Source: Aureimonas phyllosphaerae
GTDB taxonomy: Bacteria; Pseudomonadota; Alphaproteobacteria; Rhizobiales; Rhizobiaceae
Reading direction: 5' to 3'
NCBI RefSeq assembly: GCF_900113065.1
Contig: NZ_FOOA01000011.1
Coordinates: 1 to 64,000 of the forward strand
DNA: 64,000 nt
The notes beneath the pieces were generated by a model that searched no databases, was not told the DNA's origin, and saw only the letters and a program-made list of their open reading frames with translations. Shown here piece after piece: positions 34,903 to 43,675 of this stretch (its first letter is position 1; every line of letters begins with the position of its first letter). Both the position numbers and the translations under genes were made by a program.

Positions 34903-36358
34903 GGTGCGGAATTTCCTCGAGTTCGACCGCCGGCAGCCTGAGCGTCCAGATCAAGCCGCCATCTCCCGTGTCGGCGGACAGCTGGCCCTCCAGTTCGCCG
35001 GTCACGATGCGCTCCAGCATGCGCATTCCGAAACCCGGCTGGATCGCCACGGATCGTTCGTCGTCCAGGCTCTCGCGCCATTCGACGACGACCGCATCCC
35101 CCTGCTTGCTCCAGCGAACCGACAGACGTCCGTTGGGTGAACTCAGCGCACCGTACTTCAGAGCATTCGATGCCAACTCATGGAAGACCATGGCCATGGC
35201 GATCGCGGCTTTGGCGTTCAAACGCAGCGGCGAGCCCTCGACATCCATCCGGTCGAGGTCGAGTGCGCGCAATTCCGACAAGAGGATCGTCTCAAGATCG
35301 GCCGATTCCCAGTGCCGCTCGCTCAGGAGATTGTGGGCGTTCGACAAAGCCACGATACGCGCCTCGAACGCGCGGCGCGCCTCCTCGCGATCGCGATCCG
35401 CCCGAAAGCTGGGGCGCGCCAGCGACTGGATCGTGGACAGCGTGTTCTTCACGCGGTGGTTCAGCTCGTCGATCAGAAGCCGTTGCCGATGATGGGATCG
35501 CACGCTCTCCGTGCGGTCGTATCCCTGAACGAAGATGCCCTCTACCGCGCCCGCATCGTCCCGAACGGGATGGAAGGACACGTCGAGAAAAAGCTCCCGC
35601 AGGCCACCCGTTGGATAGCTCGCCAGCACCCGCAATCCACTGCCCTCGAAGGCCTCACCGGTCGCGTACACGCGATCGAGCAGCTCGATCAGGCCCTTGG
35701 CCTCAGCTTCGGGAAAGACGTCACGTGTCGGAAGGCCACGCAGTTCCCGGTCGCCGGCGAGAAGTCGATAGGCCCGGTTGGCGAAGGTGAAGGTGTGGTC
35801 GGGGCCGCGCAGCAGAGCGACGAGGCCCGGCGCCTGCTCGAAGAGATGCCTGAAACGGTCGAGCTGGCTGCGCGAGGTTCGATAGGCCTCCTCGATCTCG
35901 CGGGTCCGCTGAAGGAGGGCCGTCTCTTCTGTGGGCACGGACGCCGAACTGCCTGCCGCGGTGCGAAGCCGCACGAGTTCGGTGATGTCGACCGTGTTCT
36001 GAAGGGCGAAGATGACTTGGCCGCCCTCGTCGCAGAGGGGCGAGTGGACGGCCGACCAATACCGCTTTTCCAGACCATCAGCCGGATCCGAGGAGATCGG
36101 AATCTCGTACTCGATGAAGGCCAGCGTATCCGGCTTGCCGGTTTCGAACACCCGCCTGATCGAAGCTTCGAGCCGCTTGCGTTCAGGGCCTTCGCTGGGA
36201 AAGCAGTCGAACAGGAAGCGTCCGATCAGTTCATCGCGCTTTCGGCCCGTCACGTTCTCGTAGGCTGGGTTCGCGGCGACGAAATGGAGGTCGCGATCCA
36301 CGATCATGTGCGGGCTGGGAAGGGCGTCGAACAGTTGATGGAAGTTCAGTCTGTTCAT
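34889..36358 (-). CDS. PAS-domain HWE-family sensor histidine kinase
   Basis: This 489-residue kinase has no transmembrane helix. Two PAS domains (about 10-125 and 170-290) are followed by a short coiled segment and an HWE kinase core. H301 is in IDELNHRVKNTL, the N box is HELASNALKYGA, the W-x-E signature is WRE at 427-429, and GFGMRMLER closes the ATP pocket. PAS 1 starts at residue 10 with the LOV-unlike sequence VDRDLHFVAANPAYENVTG and lacks a flavin cysteine motif. The signal is unknown; redox or ligand sensing is possible. It overlaps the FATGUY receiver gene. An 8-base inverted repeat lies 23 bases upstream of the start. Confidence 0.9.
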   Translation of the reverse strand: MNRLNFHQLFDALPSPHMIVDRDLHFVAANPAYENVTGRKRDELIGRFLFDCFPSEGPERKRLEASIRRVFETGKPDTLAFIEYEIPISSDPADGLEKRYWSAVHSPLCDEGGQVIFALQNTVDITELVRLRTAAGSSASVPTEETALLQRTREIEEAYRTSRSQLDRFRHLFEQAPGLVALLRGPDHTFTFANRAYRLLAGDRELRGLPTRDVFPEAEAKGLIELLDRVYATGEAFEGSGLRVLASYPTGGLRELFLDVSFHPVRDDAGAVEGIFVQGYDRTESVRSHHRQRLLIDELNHRVKNTLSTIQSLARPSFRADRDREEARRAFEARIVALSNAHNLLSERHWESADLETILLSELRALDLDRMDVEGSPLRLNAKAAIAMAMVFHELASNALKYGALSSPNGRLSVRWSKQGDAVVVEWRESLDDERSVAIQPGFGMRMLERIVTGELEGQLSADTGDGGLIWTLRLPAVELEEIPHLALT

Positions 36359-36380
36359 CGAATGCGTTCCGCCGCAGCGC

Positions 36381-36407
36381 CGTTGCACCAGCCGACCCAG
36401 TGCAACG
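36381..36407. promoter_or_regulatory. Inverted repeat upstream of the HWE kinase gene
   Basis: Perfect 8-base arms CGTTGCAC and GTGCAACG are separated by 11 bases, a spacing close to one turn of the helix. It lies 22 bases ahead of the kinase start in the 129-base gap to ettA. It may be an operator for a dimeric regulator or a leader hairpin. No known family site is recognised. Confidence 0.45.
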
Positions 36408-36487
36408 ACATGCCCCGGATGCCCTAACCCTCGCCCACATAGGGGGAGCGGCGCGTGGGGAAAGACGCCCTCGCGCCGTCTTGAGGT

Positions 36488-38137
36488 TCAGCGCGTCAGG
36501 CGCTTGTAGGTCGGGCGCTTCGGGTTGACGCTCTCAGGGCCGAGGCGACGGATCTTGTCCTGCTCGTAGTCCTCGAAGTTGCCCTCGAACCACTCGACGT
36601 GGCTGTCGCCCTCGAAGGCGAGGATGTGCGTCGCCAGACGATCGAGGAACATGCGATCGTGGCTGATCACCACGGCGCAGCCGGCGTATTCCTCCAGCGC
36701 GTCCTCCAGTGCCGCCAGCGTCTCGGTGTCGAGATCGTTGGTCGGCTCGTCGAGAAGGATGACGTTCGAACCCGTCTTCAGCATCTTCGCCAAGTGCACG
36801 CGGTTTCGCTGACCGCCCGAGAGCGTGCCGACCTTCTGCTGCTGGTCGGGGCCCTTGAAGTTGAAATTGCCGACATAGGCGCGAGAGTTCATCTCGTACT
36901 TGCCGAGCTTCATGATATCGACTGCACCCGTCACCTCTTCCCAGACGTTCTTGTTGGGATCGAGATGGTCGCGGCTTTGGTCGACATAGCCGAGATCGAC
37001 GGTCTCGCCGATCTTGATCTCACCGGAGTCGGGCTTCTCCTGACCGGTCAGCATCTTGAACAGCGTCGACTTGCCGGCGCCGTTCGGCCCGATGACGCCG
37101 ACGATCCCGCCGGGGGGCAGCTTGAACGAGAGGTTCTCGATCAGCACCCGGTCGCCGTAGCTCTTGGTGATGCCGTCGACTTCGATGACCTTCTGGCCCA
37201 GGCGCTCGCCCGTCGGGATGACGATCTTGCCATCGGCCGGACGGCGCTGCTCGGCGAGCTCCACCAACTCGTTATAGGCCTTAATGCGGGCCTTGGACTT
37301 GGTCTGGCGGGCCTTCGCGCCCTGCAGCATCCACTCGCGCTCACGCGAGAGCGCCCGCATGCGGGAGTCGTCCTCGCGGCCTTCCTGCGCCATGCGCTTG
37401 GCCTTCTTCTCCAAGTAGGTCGAGTAGTTGCCCTCGTAGGGCACGCCGCGGCCGCGATCGAGCTCGAGAATCCAGCCCGTCACGTTGTCGAGGAAGTAGC
37501 GATCGTGCGTGATCATCAGCACGGCGCCCTCGTATTCGCGAAGGTGTTTTTCCAGCCACGCGATCGTCTCGGCGTCGAGGTGGTTGGTCGGCTCGTCGAG
37601 AAGGAGGATGTCCGGCTTCGACAGGAGAAGCTTGCAGAGCGCCACGCGGCGCTTTTCACCGCCCGACAGCGGGCCGACTTCGGCGTCGCGCGGCGGGCAG
37701 CGCAGCGCGTCCATCGCCATCTCGACCTGGCTTTCGAGGTCCCAGAGGTTCTGGCTGTCGATCTCGTCCTGAAGCTTGGCACCCTCCTCGGCCGTCTCGT
37801 CCGAGTAGTTCATCATCAGTTCGTTGTAGCGGTCGAGGATGGCCTGCTTGTCGGCCACGCCTTCCATCACGTTCTCGAAGACGGTCTTCGATTCGTCGAG
37901 CTTCGGCTCCTGCGGCAGGTAGCCGACGGTCGCGCCCTCGGCGGCCCAGGCCTCGCCGGTGAACTCCTTGTCGGTGCCGGCCATGATCTTGAGAAGGGTC
38001 GACTTACCGGCGCCGTTCGGGCCGAGGATGCCGATCTTGGCGTCGGGGTAGAAGGAGAGATGGACGTTCTCCAGAACCTTCTTGGTGCCGTAGGCCTTGG
38101 TAAGTCCGGCCATATGGTAGATGAACTGGCGTGCCAT
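36488..38137 (-). CDS. ettA: Energy-dependent translational throttle protein EttA (ABC-F)
   Basis: This 549-residue ABC-F ATPase has two nucleotide-binding domains. The Walker A motifs are [12 protein letters not shown] and [12 protein letters not shown], the signatures LSGGEKRRVALCKLLLSK and LSGGQRNRVHLAKML, and the Walker B motifs ILLLDEPTNHLD and ILLDEPTNDLD. A charged interdomain linker lies between. It gates ribosome elongation according to ATP/ADP level by binding the E site. The ATG at 38137 gives the canonical MARQFIYHMAGLTKAYG start; a longer open frame upstream is intergenic. It is divergent from the Dabb gene. Confidence 0.96.
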   Translation of the reverse strand: MARQFIYHMAGLTKAYGTKKVLENVHLSFYPDAKIGILGPNGAGKSTLLKIMAGTDKEFTGEAWAAEGATVGYLPQEPKLDESKTVFENVMEGVADKQAILDRYNELMMNYSDETAEEGAKLQDEIDSQNLWDLESQVEMAMDALRCPPRDAEVGPLSGGEKRRVALCKLLLSKPDILLLDEPTNHLDAETIAWLEKHLREYEGAVLMITHDRYFLDNVTGWILELDRGRGVPYEGNYSTYLEKKAKRMAQEGREDDSRMRALSREREWMLQGAKARQTKSKARIKAYNELVELAEQRRPADGKIVIPTGERLGQKVIEVDGITKSYGDRVLIENLSFKLPPGGIVGVIGPNGAGKSTLFKMLTGQEKPDSGEIKIGETVDLGYVDQSRDHLDPNKNVWEEVTGAVDIMKLGKYEMNSRAYVGNFNFKGPDQQQKVGTLSGGQRNRVHLAKMLKTGSNVILLDEPTNDLDTETLAALEDALEEYAGCAVVISHDRMFLDRLATHILAFEGDSHVEWFEGNFEDYEQDKIRRLGPESVNPKRPTYKRLTR

Positions 38138-38306
38138 CGCGCGCGCGTCTCCGGGTTGTTCGGTCAGGAATTGAGTTGGCGCACAGGTAAGGCATGCGCC
38201 TTCGATGAGCAACAACGGGCGCGAAAATGCGCCGTCGTGCCGTGGCTTGCTTTTCCCGCCGTCGCGGTCGAAGAGGCGCCAACCCAGCGAGCACGAGACC
38301 CGCGCC

Positions 38307-38603
38307 ATGATCCGTCACATCGTCTTCTTCAGCGCCAAGGACAAGGCCGACCTGCCCGCCATCCTCGAAGGCCTCGGAACGCTTGCCGGCATCCGCCACC
38401 ACGACCACTTCGAGGTCGTCGAGAACGCGCGCGTCGATCCGATGGGCAACGACGTCGACGTCGTGGTCTATGCCGAGTTCCGCGACCGTGCGGCGCTCGA
38501 CGCCTACAAGGCGGACCCGATCTACCTGGCCTCGACGCAGCGCGTGCGCCCCTTGCGCGACATCCGCTACTCCGCCGACTACGAGGTCCCCGACCGCGCC
38601 TGA
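38307..38603 (+). CDS. Dabb (stress-responsive alpha/beta-barrel) family protein
   Basis: The 98-residue ferredoxin-like dimeric alpha/beta-barrel protein starts MIRHIVFFSAKDKAD. It has the family histidine-aspartate core HHDHFEVVENARVDPMGNDVDVVVYAEF and DAYKADPIY. Most members have unknown roles; some act as cyclases or monooxygenases. The ATG at 38307 is chosen for the conserved MIRHIVFF beginning. It converges with the RNase T2 gene, with 8 bases between the stops, and is divergent from ettA. Confidence 0.88.
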   Translation: MIRHIVFFSAKDKADLPAILEGLGTLAGIRHHDHFEVVENARVDPMGNDVDVVVYAEFRDRAALDAYKADPIYLASTQRVRPLRDIRYSADYEVPDRA

Positions 38604-38611
38604 CGCGTCGG

Positions 38612-39622
38612 TCAGCCGAAGCCGGGCGCGTCGACCCGTCCGCTTCGGCAGCCGCGACCGGTCTCGTCCGCCGCTACGATCAGTTGCCGGAGCGGAACGT
38701 CTCGCGAAAGATCGCCTTCCAGTTCGACGCGCAGTTCCCGGATCATCGGCTCGCCGTTCGTATCGTTGACGCAATCGATGAGAACGCGGCGACCCGCTCC
38801 GCGTCCGAACGCCTCGTCGAAGCTCGCGCGCACCTCGTCGGCGGAGAGCTCCCGGCCGATCGCCGTCTCGAACAGACGCCGCACGGACGACCGGTTCAGG
38901 TCTTCCAACAGTCGGATCGACTGGGAGAAATAGGTTTCGGCATCACCGCGAAAGCAGGTGCCATGAGACCACCATTCGTGGCGATCCAGCCCCGATTGAA
39001 CGCCCGGCATCACCTCGGCAAGAGCGCGCCGCGTGCCCGCCGATGCCTTGTAGTCGGGCAGACGCCGCCATTCACCCCGCTCGTCCGTCCGGCGCACGTC
39101 CTCGGGAACGCCGCAGTACTCGCGTCCGCGCGGCTGGGGCCAGAGGCCGTGAAGTGAAAATCCGTTGCCGGCCGCTCCGCCCGTCCGGCATTCACGCACC
39201 GACGGGCGGGTTTCGCAGAAAGCGGGCTGCCAGCTTGCCGCCAAGACGTAGCGGTCGACCTGCCCCCTGCCCGCTGCCGGCGTCGCAGCCTTATCCGGCC
39301 GCGTCCCTTCCGCCGACTGACTCGCGTCCTCCACGCGTCCGCAACCGAACGCAACCCAGCGGCGCTCCGGCTCGGCGCCGGGAACACGAATGAGGTAGTG
39401 GCTGCCCGGCGATGCGTTGCGCCCGATCAGGTCGTAGCTGCGCCCCGGCTCGGTCACGATCCGCCCCGGATTGTCGTCCGAGCGGATGCTCGGCGTTGCG
39501 AAGCAGCTGGCCTCGGCGGTGAAGACGCCGACCATCGGCACCTGTGCCCTTGCGGCCACAGGCGCAGCGACGGAAAGTGCCGCCGCCGTCGCGATCATCG
39601 CCGAAACTGTCCTCAGCGACAT
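38612..39622 (-). CDS. Secreted ribonuclease T2 family protein
   Basis: The 336-residue protein has a signal peptide (1-26, cleavage after ARA) and an extra N-terminal module (about 28-115) that binds around a possible C40-C94 disulfide. The RNase T2 domain has both catalytic boxes, FSLHGLWP (155-162, H158) and HEWWSHGTC (215-223). It should cleave single-stranded RNA non-specifically in the periplasm or outside the cell, for phosphate or nucleotide scavenging or defence. The ATG at 39622 has AAGGAA upstream. The N-terminal module is unusual for the family; it has the feel of an SH3-like domain, unproven. Confidence 0.88.
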   Translation of the reverse strand: MSLRTVSAMIATAAALSVAAPVAARAQVPMVGVFTAEASCFATPSIRSDDNPGRIVTEPGRSYDLIGRNASPGSHYLIRVPGAEPERRWVAFGCGRVEDASQSAEGTRPDKAATPAAGRGQVDRYVLAASWQPAFCETRPSVRECRTGGAAGNGFSLHGLWPQPRGREYCGVPEDVRRTDERGEWRRLPDYKASAGTRRALAEVMPGVQSGLDRHEWWSHGTCFRGDAETYFSQSIRLLEDLNRSSVRRLFETAIGRELSADEVRASFDEAFGRGAGRRVLIDCVNDTNGEPMIRELRVELEGDLSRDVPLRQLIVAADETGRGCRSGRVDAPGFG

Positions 39623-39688
39623 CTCTGGTGTTCCTTTCCATGGCATCTTCGGATGCCGAACCCGGCCCGTCGCGAGCTATTTCCATCG

Positions 39689-40672
39689 ATGTCCCGAACC
39701 TTCAATCCCCCAGCGCGCTTCGTGATCGACAGCCCGAGCGGTGCGGCGCTGAACGTTCGCGCCTTCACCCCGACCGGCGAGCTGGTGGCCGTGCTGCTGC
39801 TGTTCCATGGTCTCGCCGAGCACGGCGCGCGCTACGAGCGGACGGCGCACGATCTCGCGGCGCTCGGCATCGCAACCTATGTCCATGATCATCGCGGCCA
39901 TGGATCGACGACGGCCCACGACGCCCCGCTCCGCCGCTTCGCCAAGCGCGACGGGGTCCGCAAGATCCTGCGCGACTGCCATGCGGTTCGCGAACGGGCG
40001 CAGCGTGATTTCCCCGGCCTCCCCGTCTTCGTGCTTGGCCATTCGCTCGGCGGCGCCATCACGCTCCATTATGCGCGCCGCTACGGCGGCGGCCTGTCCG
40101 GCTGCCTCGTCTGGAACGCCGGCATGCGCTTCGGCTGGCAGGCTCGGCTCGGCAGCAGTGCGCTGCGGGTCGAGAAGATGCTGAAAGGGTCGGACGTCGC
40201 AAGCCTGGTGTTCGCCCGCGCGACCTTCGAGGCCTGGGCCCGGACAGTGCCGAACCGCCGGACCGATGCGAACTGGCTCACGCACGATCCGGCCGTCGCG
40301 GACGTTTATATCGGCGATCCGCTTTGCGGATGGACGCCGACGGTCTCGATGGCCGAGGACATCCTCTCGCTGATTCGCGAAAACGCCAGCCACGAGGCCC
40401 TGTCGCAGATCCCGCATGAGCTGCCGATCCATTGCCTCGGCGGCACGCTCGATCCAGCTACCGAGGGAGGTGCCGAGGTCACGCGTCTGGCGGATCGGCT
40501 GCGCGAGGCCGGCTCGCGCGACGTCTCGTTGACCATCGTCAAGGGCGCGCGCCACGAGACCCTGAACGAGATCGATCCCTTCCGCGCAGAGGCGCTGGAC
40601 GCGCTGGAAGCGTTCGTCGAACGCCACCTCGATACGCCACCGGCCCGACCGACGACGGTCGAGCCGGACTGA
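39689..40672 (+). CDS. Alpha/beta hydrolase, monoacylglycerol-lipase-like
   Basis: This 327-residue serine hydrolase has the oxyanion motif LLLFHGLAEHGARYERTA, YVHDHRGHGST, the nucleophile elbow LGHSLGGAI, and a late histidine in KGARHETLNE preceded by an aspartate in GTLDPAT. The HGLAEHGARY pattern is that of PldB/monoacylglycerol lipase-like lysophospholipases. The substrate is not certain. The ATG at 39689 follows the RNase T2 promoter region, from which it is divergent. It ends 4 bases before the convergent ClpP-like gene. Confidence 0.87.
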   Translation: MSRTFNPPARFVIDSPSGAALNVRAFTPTGELVAVLLLFHGLAEHGARYERTAHDLAALGIATYVHDHRGHGSTTAHDAPLRRFAKRDGVRKILRDCHAVRERAQRDFPGLPVFVLGHSLGGAITLHYARRYGGGLSGCLVWNAGMRFGWQARLGSSALRVEKMLKGSDVASLVFARATFEAWARTVPNRRTDANWLTHDPAVADVYIGDPLCGWTPTVSMAEDILSLIRENASHEALSQIPHELPIHCLGGTLDPATEGGAEVTRLADRLREAGSRDVSLTIVKGARHETLNEIDPFRAEALDALEAFVERHLDTPPARPTTVEPD

Positions 40673-40676
40673 ACCC

Positions 40677-41528
40677 TCAGCTTGCGGGCGCGGACTCCGG
40701 CGTCGTCACCAGGCGAAACTCACGGAGCTCGGCGGGCGTCAGGACGTAGAGTTCGTTGGCCGGGGTCTGCATGGCGTGGATCCAGAGCCGCGGATCGACG
40801 TCCATCGCGACCAGCAGGCTCTGGCATTCGGCGATCGTCGCCTGGATCTGGGCGACGGATCGGTCGAGGTCGCGCACCCCGCCGGGTTGGCCGCCCGGCA
40901 CCGCATAGACCTGATGCACCCCGACCCATGCCGATTCGCCCGCCTGTCGCGCGACGCCTCCGGCAAGGACGAGCGGACACGCCGATGCGCAATATCCGTC
41001 GGCAGGCACTTCGGTCTCGAGCTTCCGCTCGCGAACCAAAGTCGCCATCTCGATCGCGTCGCGCACCGAACCGCCCGGCGAATGCAGGGCCAGACGGCGC
41101 ACGTCCCGCCCCTCCCCGTCGAGAAACCGCCGGAAGGCCTCTGCCGTGCCCGCGTCGATCCGCCCGACCGCGGACGCTGCGCCATCGGAGCCAAGATGGA
41201 ACGACATCGCCTTCGCCATGGCGTCGCCGGCTGGAGGCGCGTCGTAGCCGGGAAGAACGGGTTCGCCGCGATCGGGCGCGACGGGGACCGCGCGCGGGAG
41301 ATAGGGCCGGATCTGATCGCCCGGTTGCGGACGAGGCAGGCGGAGCGGCTCGGTCCGCGTCAGGCGGTCGCGATCGCCCGCGTCGCCGACGACGTTCAGG
41401 ACGTCCTGCGCCAGCATCGAGGCCCCCATGGCGAGGACACCGAAGAAGACGAGGCGGAGCACGGCGCCGTCCGGCAGCGAGAGGAGCCGGCGCTCGATCC
41501 AGCCCGGTGACGCCAGATGGTCGCTCAC
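40677..41528 (-). CDS. Membrane-anchored ClpP-like (COG3904-type) protein
   Basis: The 283-residue protein has a short cytoplasmic start, one transmembrane helix (about 22-41), a proline-rich spacer (60-100) and a periplasmic ClpP/crotonase-fold domain. SPGGS (150-154) matches the oxyanion loop, S182 in YCASAC aligns with the ClpP nucleophile, and H205 in GVHQVY with its histidine. The triad aspartate is not clear. The flanking cysteines C180 and C184 are characteristic of this secreted group. No ATPase partner is nearby. It follows the four-helix membrane protein gene by 6 bases, so the two probably form one complex or pathway. The function is unknown. Confidence 0.8.
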   Translation of the reverse strand: MSDHLASPGWIERRLLSLPDGAVLRLVFFGVLAMGASMLAQDVLNVVGDAGDRDRLTRTEPLRLPRPQPGDQIRPYLPRAVPVAPDRGEPVLPGYDAPPAGDAMAKAMSFHLGSDGAASAVGRIDAGTAEAFRRFLDGEGRDVRRLALHSPGGSVRDAIEMATLVRERKLETEVPADGYCASACPLVLAGGVARQAGESAWVGVHQVYAVPGGQPGGVRDLDRSVAQIQATIAECQSLLVAMDVDPRLWIHAMQTPANELYVLTPAELREFRLVTTPESAPAS

Positions 41529-41534
41529 GGCGGC

Positions 41535-42821
41535 CTAAAGTCTCGCCGTCTTGGCGAAGGGAGCCGGATCGTTCTGCTGCACGATGTCGTCGGCCGGATC
41601 GACGGGCGGCGCCTCGATCGGCGTCGCCGCCACCTCGCTCATCAGACGGCGCTGGATGCGCATCGCGCGCATCATGTCGACCGCGCTCATGTCGCCGATC
41701 TCGGCATCCACCTCTCCCTCCTCGCGGCGGATCTGGTCCTGCACGATGCACAGGATGAAGACGAGGACCGCCGGCAGGAGATCGATCGCGATCGCGCCCG
41801 CCCAGGACGGCAGGAAGTCGCGCGCATACATCACGACGGCATCGGGCGCGGAGAGTGGCGTGAAGCGCACGGTCTCGACGCGTGGCCGCTCCAGAATGGC
41901 GTCGGCCGCGGAGGCGAGCGCGAGGCTCTGCTGGCGAACGGCCGTCTCGACCTGTCCGACGACCGCCGTCTGACGATCCTGCAGTCCGGCATTGCCGCCA
42001 TCGGCCGCGGGAGCGATGAACGTTCGCCCGAGGTCTTCCGCCGCGCGCTTGACCGACGGCGCGACCGAAGTCTGCTGCAACGAGCCGATGATGCCGGCGA
42101 GCTCGGTCGCCTGCGCCGCGTAATCGGTGCCGCGCTCCTTGACGCTGCCGTCGGCGGCCACCAACCGGCGCATCTCGCCGAGCCGGTCGCCACCCTCATT
42201 GAACAGGGCGCTGACGTCATCGCGCGAGGCCTCGATCTCCTGCGCGAGGTTCACCAGCTGCGTCGACATCTGGCTGAGAAGCTGCACCACGGTGCCCGAG
42301 CCCGACGTGCCGGTCAGCGCCCCGGACGAGCGCTCCTCGTCGGACAGGCGGGCGAAGCGCTGGGCTGCGAGCTGGATATCCGGGAGAAGGCTCTGGGCCG
42401 CCAGCGCGTTTTCATGCGCCTCGTTCAGCTTGCTCTGATACTCTTCCGTCGTGATCGACATGTGCTGCTCAAGCGCGGCCGCGCCCGCCAGCGCGGCGGC
42501 GTTCAGCCACGCCGACATCGCCATGATCATGCAGGAGCCGATCGCCATCGCGAGATAGAGCATGCGGCGGCCCGAGGGCCGGCGGACATGCGGCATGATG
42601 CGGATCAGATAGGACCAGAACGCGTAGATGCCGACGGACACCGACACGGAATAGATCACCGCGCCGAAGAAGACCGTCGTCGCGTCGCCGTCCAGAAGTT
42701 CACGCACGCCGAGATAGGTGAAGATGCCGCTGGCCGTCGCGAGGATGGCCAGCGTCATGCGTGTGGTCAGCTCGAGCCGGGCGACCTGCCCTCGCAGCGT
42801 ATAGGAATGGGACGCAGCCAT
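41535..42821 (-). CDS. Membrane protein of unknown function with coiled-coil periplasmic domain
   Basis: I do not recognise this 428-residue protein. Three N-terminal hydrophobic helices (about 22-40, 48-73 and 86-112) are followed by some 220 residues of helical, Gln/Glu/Ala-rich sequence likely to form coiled coils. A fourth helix (about 340-362, including IDLLPAVLVFILCIVQ) precedes an acidic cytoplasmic tail. The topology suggests a large extracytoplasmic helical domain between helices 3 and 4, as in chemoreceptor-like or scaffold proteins, but without HAMP or signalling motifs. It is the first gene of a two-gene operon with the ClpP-like protein. Confidence 0.7.
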   Translation of the reverse strand: MAASHSYTLRGQVARLELTTRMTLAILATASGIFTYLGVRELLDGDATTVFFGAVIYSVSVSVGIYAFWSYLIRIMPHVRRPSGRRMLYLAMAIGSCMIMAMSAWLNAAALAGAAALEQHMSITTEEYQSKLNEAHENALAAQSLLPDIQLAAQRFARLSDEERSSGALTGTSGSGTVVQLLSQMSTQLVNLAQEIEASRDDVSALFNEGGDRLGEMRRLVAADGSVKERGTDYAAQATELAGIIGSLQQTSVAPSVKRAAEDLGRTFIAPAADGGNAGLQDRQTAVVGQVETAVRQQSLALASAADAILERPRVETVRFTPLSAPDAVVMYARDFLPSWAGAIAIDLLPAVLVFILCIVQDQIRREEGEVDAEIGDMSAVDMMRAMRIQRRLMSEVAATPIEAPPVDPADDIVQQNDPAPFAKTARL

Positions 42822-42875
42822 GCGGCTCCTCGACGGTCGAAGCGCGGACCAACATGCCGCCCCTCGACCGTTAAG

Positions 42876-42906
42876 GGAAAATTAAGGCGCTGGCGAGCCG
42901 GCGCCT
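42876..42906 (-). terminator. Intrinsic terminator of the GntR gene
   Basis: On the minus strand the stem AGGCGC/GCGCCT, with inner GG/CC pairing, is followed by TTAATTTT. It begins 7 bases past the GntR stop codon. It separates the regulator from the downstream membrane-protein operon starting at 42821. Confidence 0.6.
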
Positions 42907-42913
42907 CCCCGCG

Positions 42914-43630
42914 TCAGCTAGTGGCGTAGACGAGATCGTTGCCGAGGTGACAGCGAGCGATACGCAACTCGAGCGGACGATCTTGGTACGAACAGATGAC
43001 GCGCTGAAGCCGCAGGATCGCGGCCTCGCCGGTCAACTTGAAGTTGCGCTTGTCGGCCGCGGTGGCGGCTTCCGCAGTCGCCTTTTCGCGCTTGTGGGTG
43101 GCCAGATCCTGGCCGGTCCATCGCGCTGTCGCCATGCTCTCGAGGCCTTCCTGCGACATGGTCTTCGCCGACGCATCGACCCGGAGGAACACCTCCTCGG
43201 TCATGAACAGGCGGCCGAGATGCGTGCGGCGTCGCTCGAACTGGAGGACAGGAGTCCGGCCGTTCACACCCAGTATGTCCGCGGCCTCCGGCGGCGCCGT
43301 CGCGAGGACGACCTTGGCCACGGAGACCTCGCCCGAAATCCGGTTTCCGGACCGGTCGAAGACGTTGGAGAAGCGGCTGCGCATCTTGCCGCCTTCGAAG
43401 TCGGCGACGATGGTGCCCTTGCCCTGATGACGCTCGAGCAGTTTGTGCTCGGTCAGGATGTCGAAGGCCTTGCGCACCGTGCCGAGGCTGATGCCGAGCG
43501 AACGGGCGATCTCGGCCTCGTTCTCGATCGCCTGGCCGGGTGCCCAGGTCTTCGATACGATCCGGGAGATGAATTCGTCCGCGACCTGCTGGTAGAGCGG
43601 GCGGGTATTGAAGGGTTTTGCGAGCGACAC
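42914..43630 (-). CDS. GntR family transcriptional regulator with UTRA domain (HutC subfamily)
   Basis: The 238-residue regulator has a winged-helix domain in 1-75 (PLYQQVADEFISRI, NEAEIARSLGISLGTVRKAFDIL) and a UTRA effector domain (about 90-235, with GRTPVLQFERRRTHLGRLFMTEEVFL). HutC-type members sense small metabolites such as sugars, urocanate or phosphonates. The GTG start at 43630 is supported by AGGAA 8 bases upstream; an ATG at 43681 is in frame but overlaps repeat DNA. Target genes are not obvious: its neighbours are thiE on one side and a membrane-protein operon on the other. Twin 12-base repeats upstream may be its own operator. Confidence 0.9.
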   Translation of the reverse strand: MSLAKPFNTRPLYQQVADEFISRIVSKTWAPGQAIENEAEIARSLGISLGTVRKAFDILTEHKLLERHQGKGTIVADFEGGKMRSRFSNVFDRSGNRISGEVSVAKVVLATAPPEAADILGVNGRTPVLQFERRRTHLGRLFMTEEVFLRVDASAKTMSQEGLESMATARWTGQDLATHKREKATAEAATAADKRNFKLTGEAAILRLQRVICSYQDRPLELRIARCHLGNDLVYATS

Positions 43631-43675
43631 CGGCCGTTTCCTGTCTACTATCCTACGGAAGACGGCACACTGTAG

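Noticed and set aside
36599-39157. An 852-codon plus-strand open frame opposite ettA and across the Dabb gene
   Set aside because: Overlaps three well-supported genes in other frames; no coherent domain.
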